A DNA stretch of 37,195 bases from Chlamydomonas sphaeroides (lineage: Eukaryota > Chlorophyta > Chlorophyceae > Chlamydomonadales > Chlamydomonadaceae): positions 9,638-46,832 of the forward strand of contig BDDC01000563.1 of assembly GCA_001662425.1 (NCBI GenBank). The letters are read 5' to 3'. The notes below the pieces were generated by a model. That model saw nothing but the letters and a program-made list of their open reading frames with translations, had not been told where the DNA came from and ran no database searches. The stretch's first letter is position 1. Each line of letters begins with the position of its first letter. The translations under genes were made by a program, and so were the position numbers. This document shows, one piece after another, positions 22,241-32,600 of the stretch.

Positions 22241-25200
22241 ATGGCCGACGCCGAAGCCGGCGGGCGCGGTCCACCTCGCGTCGAGCCTGGCGCGCAGCCC
22301 TGGTCCGCAGGCCGAGGTGGCCCTCGGCAACGATGGAACCCCCCAGCAGGGCCTGGGCAACCCCTGTCCGGCTGGGGCCCCACCTCCAACGGAAGGGGGC
22401 CCCAGAAGCCTCCATGGGCGGTGCCCCCACCGTGGAGCAAGCCCGGCGGCTCCAGCGACCACACGTCAGGCAGCAGCAGCGGCGGCAGCGGCGCGAGCGC
22501 TGGTATTGGAGGTGGTGGCAGCGGCGGCGGCGGGGGCGGCGGAGGCGGCAGCATGGCGGGTGGTGCCGACGATGGCAGCGCCGATGCGGGAGCGGCCGTG
22601 CACCCTTGGCGAGCCAGCGGCCCACCCCCTCCTGGCCCTGCCCCGCCCGGAGCCTCCGCACACCAGCGGCCGCCCTGGATGCAGCCGCCGCCGCACCCGC
22701 CGCCCGGGCCGGGCATGATGCGGCCGCCGGGCGTGCCGCCGCCGCGGCCGCCCTACCCGCCGGTCCCGCCGCCGCCCGGCTACGGCCCGCCCCGGCCGCC
22801 CGGCCCGCCCTACCCTGCACACCCGCACCAGCACCCCTACCCCCACCCGCAGCCGTACCCGCACGGCCCGCCCCCACAACCGGGCCAGCAGCCGTACCCG
22901 TACGGACCGCCGCCGCCGGGCGGCTACCACCGGCCGCCGGGACCGCCGGGACCTGCGCCCCCGCCGGGGCCGGGGCCGGCTCCGCCACGGCCACCGCCGG
23001 GCGCGCCGCCGCCGTCGCAGCCGGCGCCGCCGCCCCCTTGGGCGGTCCCACCGCCCCAGGCGCCGCCTCCACCAGCGGCAGTGGCCTCGCCCAGTGAAGA
23101 GGGCCAGGCGCCGCCGGATCCCGGCCCAGGCTCGCCCCAGTCGCGGCAGCCCCCGCCCACGGCTCGCATCAGCTGCCCGGCGCCCGGCTCCGGCCTCCGC
23201 GTGCGGCCGCCGCCTGTGCCCCTGTACAGGCCAGGCGCGGCGGCGGCCGGCGGCGGCGGCGGCCGCGGCAAGCAGCTACCAGTGGCTGGCCGCGGAAAGG
23301 TGCTGCAGGTGGCGGCTGCCGCCAGCAGCGGCGAGAGCGGCGAGCGCGGCGCAGGCAGCGGCGGCCACGGCGACGCCGGTGGCAGCGGCAGCGGCGCCGT
23401 GAGCGACGGCGAATGGCCCGGCGGCGAGGAAGACCACAGCGACGGTGAGGCGGCGGGGCAGCGGACGCCGGATCGGGTGGCGGCAGCCCAGGCCCCTGCG
23501 GCGGCGCTGCCGTACCAGCTCGCGCCGCCGCCACGCAAAGCGGCGCTTCGGGCAGCAGCGCTGATGGCGACCCATGCAGACAGCCCCTCGTCGGGCGCGC
23601 TGCGCAGTAGCCGCGGCGGCGCCGCCAGCCCCTCGACGGAGGAGGAGGGCGCTTGGCGGGAGGAGGGCGTGAACATGGAGGAAGGCGAGCTTGGGGACGA
23701 CGTGGGTGCGGCGGCCGCCGCCGTCGCTGCCGCCGCAGCCGCAGCCGCTGCCGCCGAGCCGCAGCCGACGGGCGCGCCGCACCCGGGTCGACCCGCTGTG
23801 CCCCCGTCAGCGTGGCAGGGGCAGGATGCAGCCGACGACGAAGGTGCCGTCGCCATCGCCGCCGCCGCCGCCGATGGCCGTGGTGCCGGCGGCGCTTGCA
23901 CCGGTTGCGGCGCGCCGTACGCACCCAAGCCGCGTGGCGTGCGTAACGGCTTCTTCGCGCACCCGCACCGGGCCTGGACCTGCCACGGCTGCTGCAGCCG
24001 CAATTATGAGGCCAATGGCTTCTACGGCCCGCCGGGGACACGCAGCCTGGAGGACGCGGGCGGCCGGGCTTGCGCGCCGTGCGGAGCCACCACCACACCG
24101 CAGTGGCGGCTGCATCAGGCCGAGGTGCGCCGGGTGTCGGTGCCGCGTGCTGGTCCGGCCTGGCCTCGGGCGTCTGGGTATGCGCGTGGCTGTGGCAAGC
24201 TGTGCCTTGCTGTGGCAGGCGCCAATGTGCATCTGCCGTTGCGCCCTTGTCCTCCTGTTGTCGTGCTGTCGTGACAACATGCCCTGGTGGCCGAGCGCGA
24301 CCCCGCTGCACCCTGCTGCTGCGCGTGTGCAGGTGGGGCTGTACGTGTGCGCCGCGTGCCACGCCGCCTTCCAGCGCTCGGGCGCCTATCCAGACGTCGG
24401 CCCGCGGCGCTGCGCCGAGTGCGACGCCACCAGCACCGCCAGGTGCGCGGTTGGCGGTTGGGAGGTGGTTGGGAGTTGGAGGGCCTGGCAGCAGATTGGG
24501 TGGCCTTCGGCTGCAGCAGCGAGCGGCTGGGCGGGGCGGGGCGGAGCAGGGTGACGGGTGATGGGCCGCGGCCGCTGTGTCTCTCGGCGCGTGGGGGCAT
24601 GTGGCCTGCATGTCTGAAGTTGAGGACGGGCTTCTTACATGCAGGTGGCGGTCGCACAAGCTGCGGGAGCACTGCTATGTGTGCAACGCCTGCCACTGCC
24701 GCTGGGACGAGGAGAAGGGCTTGTACGCGCCCCTCATCGGCGTCCGCCGTGGCGGCGCCAAGAGCAAGCGGCGCGGCGGCGCCGCCGACGGAGCTGCCAA
24801 ACGCCGCCGCCGCAACGGCGACGGCCCCGATGGCGGCACGCCAGCAGCATCGCCGGCTCAGGCCGCTGGCGAAGCTGGCGGGCCGCCAGAGGCGATGGAT
24901 CTGGCCAGCGGCGGTGGCGCCGCCGCAGAGCTGGCGGACGGCGCCGCAGCGAAGCGGGGCCACGACGACAGCGGTGCGGCGGCGGCGCCGCCGCCGCCGC
25001 CCCAGGCCGCGACGCCGGGATCAGCCCGCAAGCGCGGCGGCGGCGGTGGCGGCGGCCTGGTCAAAGAGCACGACCCGTCGCGCCGCTGCTACGAGTGCGG
25101 CACCGCAAAGACACCTCGGTGGTCGCGCCACAAACAAGTCGCCGAGCAGTTCGCATGCTCCTCGTGCCAGTACTACTATCGCATGCGGGGCTGCTACCGC

Positions 25201-28200
25201 AGCGCGGACGCCGATGGCGGCGGCGCCGATGCCGGCCGCTCGCCGGCGGCGGTGCCGACGCCGGCCGCCGGCCGCCACACGCTAACGTGCGTGCATTGCC
25301 ACTCGGCCGTGGACGTCGCCGTCACGTCGCACGTGTCGCGTGGGTTCTTCTCGCACCCGGACCGGGTCTTTACGTGCGACGGTTGCTGCAGGCGCAACCT
25401 CGCCACCCACCACTTTTACGGCCCGCCCGGCACGCGCAGCCTGGAGGAGGCGGGCGGCCGGGCGTGCGCCGACTGCGGCGCCACGAACACGCCGCAGTGG
25501 CGCTCCTCACGGAGGGAGCTGGGCGCGTACTTGTGCAACGCCTGCAACGCAAAAGGTGAGCCCATCGAGGGTCCCCCGGCCATGGGTTGGCCACTATCGC
25601 GGCTCTGAGCCGACACCCTGCCGCCTGTACTGACTAAGGTCACCCGGCTGGCCCTCTGCGATGCTGCAGCCACCACCTTTGCCGCCAAGGCTGCACGGCA
25701 GGCTCGCGCGGCCGCTGCCGCCGACGGCGGCGCCGCCGGCGCAGAGGCCGCCGCTGACGGTGGCGTGAGCGATGGTGAGATTGCGCCGGAGGGCATCGCC
25801 ACAGGCCGTAGCGGCGCCGCCGGCTCGGAGGCCACAGTAACGGACACCAGCAGTGGCGGCGAGGACGGATCCAGCGAGGATATGCCACTCGCGTCACGGC
25901 AACAGCACCCACATCACGGTCCGCGGCCCGTGCCGCAGCACGGCATGGACGACAGTCCCGCCAAGCGCCGCCGTCAGGACGCGCCGTCACCTGCGGCCGG
26001 GCCCCGGGCGGCTGCGGCGGCGCCGCCAGCGCCCGCTGGGGCCGGCGGCGGGGAGCCGCCGAGGGCGGAAGACCGATGGCGGGAGCCGCCGTCGGGCCCG
26101 GCAGCCGCGGTAGCGCAGCTTGCAACGCAGCAACAGCAGCAGCGGGGGATGGGTCCGGCTGCGTTGCGAGTCGCTTTGGTTACGCCGCCTCGGGTGCGGC
26201 CCGCGGAGGCGCAAGGCGGCCAGCCAGTGCCGCAGGGCGCAGCTGCCGCAGCTGCTGGCGGCCAGGCGCAGAAGGCGCCCGTCGGCACGACGGCGCCGCC
26301 AGCGGCCCCTGCAGCGGCGCCGCCGACGGCCGCGGGTGTCACGTCGCCGTCGGAGGAGGGCGAGGTGGCTGACGACACCGAGGAGGGCCCGTCGCCGCCG
26401 CAGACAGGGCCGCGCCAGCCGGAGCCGCGGGGGGTGGCGGCGCCGTTGGCGCAGCGGACGCCGCTGGCGGCGGAGCTCGATGCTGACGGGGATCTGGCGG
26501 CAGCGGACGCCGACGGTTCGACGACACAGACGGAAGCGGATGCGGATGACGAGGAGGAGGGCGAGGAGGAGGGCGAGCCTGCTAGCAACGAACCCAGTGG
26601 CGCGCTGCCTCCGCGCAAGCGGCGGACAGCGCGGCGGCGGACGGTCGCCGTCGGCGCCGCGCCGACGGCGGCGCAGACGCAAAAGTGCTACGAGTGTGGT
26701 GCCGAGAGGACGACTGGCTGGCGGCGGCATAAGGCCCTTGAGAACGCGTTTGTGTGTGTGGCGTGCGCATCCAGGTACAACCGAAGCGGGACGTACGTAA
26801 AAAAGCCCTCACGGCGTGATGCTGCTGCTGAGCATGGGCAAGCCGCCGGCGGCGCCGCCGGCCGAGGCCGCCGGGACACGGCCGGCGGTGACGGCGGCGC
26901 CGCCGCTGCTGCGGTACGCAGCATCGCTAGCGGCGCAGGCCGCGGCGGCGCTGGTGGCGGCCGAGGAGGAGGACGTGGCGGCCGGGGCGCGGTGGCAATG
27001 GCAGCGGCGGCGGCGGCCGCCGCCGATGCTCCGGCGGACGGCGGCAGGGGCCGAAGACCTACTCGGACGGCGGCCGTCGCGGCGGCGAGCTTCCTCCGCT
27101 CCGTAGCGGCGAACGAGAACAGCCGGCGGCGCCGCCACGGCGACTCGGACCCCAGCGGCACCGGTGTCGGCCTTGCCGCCAGCAACGGCGAGCCGTCTCC
27201 GCCGGTCAGCGACACAGACGGCGGCAGCGACGCTGGCACGCCGAGCGCTGACGGCAGCGACAGCGGCCAGTCTGGTGGTGGGGGGGGCGGCAAGGCTGAC
27301 GAGCGTGATGTGGCCAAGGCCCGCGGCGGCCGTGCCGCCGCCGCAGGCACCGGTGCCGCTGCCGCTGCAAAAGCCGCCGCCGCGGACGCCAAGATCCCGA
27401 CGGCCGGCGCCGCAGGCGGCACGGGAAGGGGCCTCATGGCGGCGCCTCAGCCGGGTTCCTGGCCCTCGCGCACCGACCTCGCGGCAGCGGCGATGGCGCC
27501 TGGCGGCGCCGCAGGGCCCGGGTCCCAGGCCGCGGCCCACAGTGCCGTGGGGTCACGTGGCGGCGCCGCCGGCCCGCGCGGCTCCGCCGGCGGCAGTGGC
27601 GGCGGCGGGGGCCCTTCGGGCTCTGCTGTGGCTGGCGCCGGCACGCCGCGCGCCCGCGGCCCCAACACCGCTGCCGCCGCGGCGGCGGCGATCGCAGGGC
27701 TGCCGCTGCCGGGCGTCCTCGACAGCCGCGGCTCTGGCCCGGTCCTGGACGGCGTCTCGCTGCCGCAGTTCCCCAGCCACAGCCTGCAGCAGTTTGCGAT
27801 GACGCCGGGCTTTGATCCGGAGATCTCCATGGACGATCCGCGGATCTGGCAGGGCCTCATGCTGAGCCCGGAGCTGCAGCAGGAGGTGGAGCAGATGGAG
27901 ATGGGCTTGGGGCCGCTGGGCCTGGGCCTGGGCCTGAGCCTGGGTCCGGAGACAGCGGACGAGGCGGCGGCGGCGGCGGCGGAGGAAGAGGCGGCGATCG
28001 TGGCCTCCGCCGCCGCCGCTGGCGGCGGAAGCGGGCCGGCACGCGAGCAGGCCCCCCATCACCAGCACCAGCACCAGCACCAGGCGCGGCATGGGCATGG
28101 CCAGCAGCTGACGCAGCAGCACCCCCATGGCCAGCAGGCCGCCCAGACCCCGGGGCAGCTCGCCCTCGCCCACCCCCACTACGCCGGCGGGGCTGTCCAC

Positions 28201-29636
28201 GCGGTGCAGCACGCGTCCCCGCAGCAGCACCACCACCCCGGCCAGCAGCACCACCCCCATCACCATTCCCATCCCCAGCAGCACCAACAACCCCAGCACC
28301 AGCCGCAGCACGCCAGCCCCCACGGCCACGCACCACAGCAGCACCACGCGGCGCACGCCCACCAGGCTGCTGCAGCGGCAGCGCAGGCGCCGTCGCCGCA
28401 GCACGCACCGCCGCAGCCTTCACCTCACCGCCAGCACCCGGGCGCGTCGGCGCAGCCCTCGCCGCACCACCACTCCCACGCGGCCGCTGCAGCAGCAGCC
28501 TCTCCGCGAATGGCCGGCTACGCGTCTCCACAGCACCCCCACCCCCACCAACAACCCCAGCATCAGCACCCACATCAGCAGCACCATGGCCAGCAGCACC
28601 AACACCCGCCCCAGTACTCGGGCTCAGCGGCGGCGCCAGGCGGGATGTCTCCGCCCCCGCACCCGGCCCGCCCGGCCGCGGCACCGCAGGCGCAGCAGCA
28701 GCAGGCGCTGCAGCAGGCGCAGGCACAGGCGCAGGCGCCGCAGTACGCTGCAGGGCCCGAGCAGCCGCAGGCCTACGCGCCGCAGCCGCAGCCGCAGCCC
28801 CACGGCCAGCACCAGCAGCTCTTCACGCCAACGCAGCCGCCGCCGCCCCCGCAGCAGCAGCACCAGGCGCACGGACTGCCGCAGTCCTACGCCACACCGC
28901 CGCAGCAACAGCAGCAGCAGCAGCAGCAGCATCCTCACGCTCACGCTCAGCAGCAGGCGCTGCCCCCGCAGGGCATGCCGCACCACCCCTCGGCCGGCTA
29001 CTCGGCGCACCACCAACGCGGCCCACAACACCAGCAGCAGCACCAGCAGCACCCTCATCCTCAGCAGCATGCAGCTGCGCCGGCCATGGCGGCTGCGCTG
29101 CAATCCCCACAGCGCCCTCCACACACGGACGCGCCGCAGCCAGCGCCGCAACACCAGCAGCAGCAGGGCCAGCCGCCGCAGCCGCCTCTGGCGTACGAGC
29201 AGGCACCGCCGGCTCCGGGGCAGGCGGTGCCGCCCGAGGCTGCAGCGGCGCCGGCGCTGCACGAGCAACAGCAGCAGGCGCAGCAGCAGGCCCCGGCGCC
29301 GCCGCCGCCGCACGGCCGCCCGCCGTACCCGCACATGCTACCGTACCATGCGGGGCACCCGCTGCCGTACCGCACGCCGCACGTGCTGCCGTACAAGTAC
29401 CCGCACGTTTACGTGCCGTACAAGCACCCGCACTACGGCCTGCCCCACAAGCGGCCGCCGCACGCCTACCCGCCCCGATACGGCTTCCCAGGCGGCCCGC
29501 CACCGCCCCACGGCCACCACCACCACCACCAGGTAGGCCCGAGCCACGCACGCAGTCTTTGACAGTCGCGGCGCCGGGTGTGCTTAGCTGCCGCGGTGCC
29601 GGTGTGCCTGGCCATTGGGTGTCTGGGCGTTGCGGG

Positions 29637-29696
<60 letters not shown>

Positions 29697-32600
29697 TGTC
29701 CAGAGTCGCTTTGCCAGGCCCCATTGTAAGCTGCTTTGGCGTCGGCTCGGCAGCATCGCACGCGCCGCGAGCATGGGGCCTGCGGCGCGTGGCGCCCTTG
29801 CGCCCCTGCTCGGGGGCCTGCTGCGATCCAGCTCCTGGCTTGTGGCTGCTTCGGTTGCGCGTGCGAGGGGCGCTCGAGCACGGCGCAGCTGGTGCTCTGC
29901 TGACGCCGTCCATGACGTCCCGCCAACCTCGCGCCCACGCAGGCAGCCCTGGCGCAGGCTGTCATGGCCTATGGCGCGGGCTACGGCCCGTCCTATGAGG
30001 ACGATGGCGAGGAGGACGAAGGGGAGGAGGGCGAGGAGGAGGAGGAGCACGACATCGAGCAGCTGCTGCCGCCGTCGCTGCAGGGCGCACCGCCGCTGGC
30101 GCTGCCGGCGCCGCCGCAGCAATTGGCGCTGCCAGCGCCGCCGCCGCCGCAGCAGCAGCAGCGGCTGCAGGAGCCGCAGGGCGGACACGAGCAGCGGCAG
30201 CTGCTGGCGCACCCCCTCCCCACGCTGCAGCATCAGCACCAGCAGCAACAGGCGCTTCTCCAACCGCTCCAACCGCCGCAGCCCCCTGCTCAGCCTCAAC
30301 AGCAGGCGCAGGCGCAGGCGCCCCACCCACACGCCTACCCTCGACACCCCTACCCTTACCCCCATCACCAGCAGCAGCCCCAGCAGCCCCAGCAGCCCCA
30401 GCAGCCCCAGCAGCCCCAGCCGCCCCAGCAGCAGCAGCCTCAGGAGCCGCAGCCCAACCGCAACCCCCCACACGGCCACCCACAGCCTCAGCCCCAGCAC
30501 CACCTGCAGCACCCGCAGCAGGGCCCACCGCCGCCAGCCCACCTGCCTCCACCGCAGCCTGTTGCCGTGCCCCAGCACCCTCAGCAGCAGCCCCAGCAGC
30601 CCCAGCAGCAGGCGGCGCCTCATCGACACTACGGCCCCCATCACGCGGCGGAGGAACCCCAGGGGCAGCCACCTGCGCCTCAGGGCCAGCCGCCACCGCA
30701 GCAGCAGCAGCAGCAGGGGCGGGGCCAGCTGCACCCGCAGCACGCTCGGCAGCAAGAGCCGCAGCCGCAGTCCTACCCCCGCCACGGCTATCCAGCCCCG
30801 CCGCCGGAATACCCCCAGCCGCAGCCACCCCAGCCGCAGCCACAGCCGCCCGCCCAACAGAGGGACCCGCAGCCCCTCGAGGTGGCTGCGGGGTACGGGG
30901 ACCCGCCAGCGGGCCCCACCGCGTACGACGCGGCGCCTGCTCCACGCCAGCACCACCAACCGGCGCCGCAGCCGCGACCGCATGCGCAGCACCCCCGACA
31001 CCAGCAGCAGCAACAGCAGCAACAACAGCAACAACAGCAGCAACAGCAGCCTGCCCCTCCGTCGGCGGCGGTGCCGCAGCCGCAGCATCACCCGCACAGC
31101 AGCGCTCAGCGGCATCCGTCCAGAACGCCGCCGCCATCGCAGCCCCGGCAGCAAGGCCAGCCGCAGCAGCAAGGCCAGCCGCAGCAGCAAGGCCAGCCGC
31201 AGCAGCAAGGCCAGCCGCAGCAGCATCGCGCCTGGCCGCCCGGGCCGCCACCGCACGCCGGCCCCGGGGTGGGGCTGGCGGCGGTGCCGTCCGCCGGCTC
31301 TGACCTGCGCACCGAGATCGTCAGCCAGACGTCGTACGACTCGTCAGAGTCGTACGATGATGACGAAGACGACGGCGGGTACGGCGGCGGCGGCGCAGTC
31401 GGCCGGGAGCAGGAGCGCTCGTGGGCCCTCTACCGGGCGTACCTGCAGCGCCGGCAGGCGCAGGAGCAGGGTCCTGGGCAAGGCCCCGGCCCGGAGCAGG
31501 AGCAGGGGCCGGCGCAGGGGCAGGGCCGCTGGCGTGAGCACGAGCCCGGCCGCGATGCGGAGCAGGGTGGGGGCGCGGTGCGGGGCCAGCCGCAGCCGTC
31601 GGCATGGCAGCAGGCGGCACCGCAGCCGGACCCCCGGCGCGACGCTGCTGCGCCGGTGCCGCCGCCCCACGCGACGCAGCGGAGGCGCAGCTTGTCTGTG
31701 GGTAGGCCGCCGGGCCCTGGCTCGTCCCACCACCACCACCACCACCACCATTACGGTGCTGGCCGATTGCCCCAGCAGCAGCAGCAGCACGGGCATCCGG
31801 GTGCGCCAGGACCGGCAGCGTGGGCCGGGCAGGTCGCGCCGGCAGCCGACGTCCAGGCTGCATCCGGCGACGACAGGGCCAGCCACAGCGTAGCGGCGGG
31901 CGCGTCCGCCGGTCGGCGGCGGCGGGCTGGCCGCAGCGGCGACGCCGCCGCCGCGCGGCCCGCTTGCGGCGACGCCGAGACGGGGGCGGCGACGGGGCAC
32001 GCAGTGCCGCCACCGGCCGCAGCGGCTGACTTGCCGGAGGCGGCACGGCTGCAGCGGCTGCTGCAGCAGCTGCTGACGGGGCCTTCGGCCGCCGCGGCCG
32101 CTGCCGCTGGGGCTGGTTTGCGGGGCGGAAGCGTGGGCGCAAAGCTGCAGGAGCTGTCGGCAGCGGCGTCAGCGGCGGTGGCAGCTGTATCGTCCACGGC
32201 AGCGGCGCGTGGCGACGGCGCCGCAGCGCAGGTGGCGGCAGCGCAGGCGGCGGCACTGGCGACGGCGGTTGCGGAGGTGCTGGCTGCTGCGGCGGCGGCG
32301 CCGACCTCTGGTGGCAGCGCTGCTGACGGCGGTGGCGGTGGCGAAGAGGTGCACTCCGCGGCGGCGCCGCCCCGTCTGGGGGCGGCGACTGCGAACACCC
32401 GTGCGGCCGCCGGCAGCCAGCCGGGGGATCAGGCGCCGGCGGCGCCAGCGCCGAACGCGTTGCTGCCGGCTGGGCCGTCAGCACTGCACGAGCGGGCACG
32501 CGGCCGCCGCTCGCCGCCCTACGGTCCCACGCACCGCCAACCACACGAGTTGCAGCAAGGCACAGGCGGCGCGGGCGGCCCGCCACCGCCACGCCAGCCA

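Noticed and set aside
22107..23072. Long minus-strand open frame opposite the start of Gene C
   Set aside because: It is the antisense shadow of Pro/Gly-rich coding DNA. The plus strand leads in frame into clear zinc fingers.
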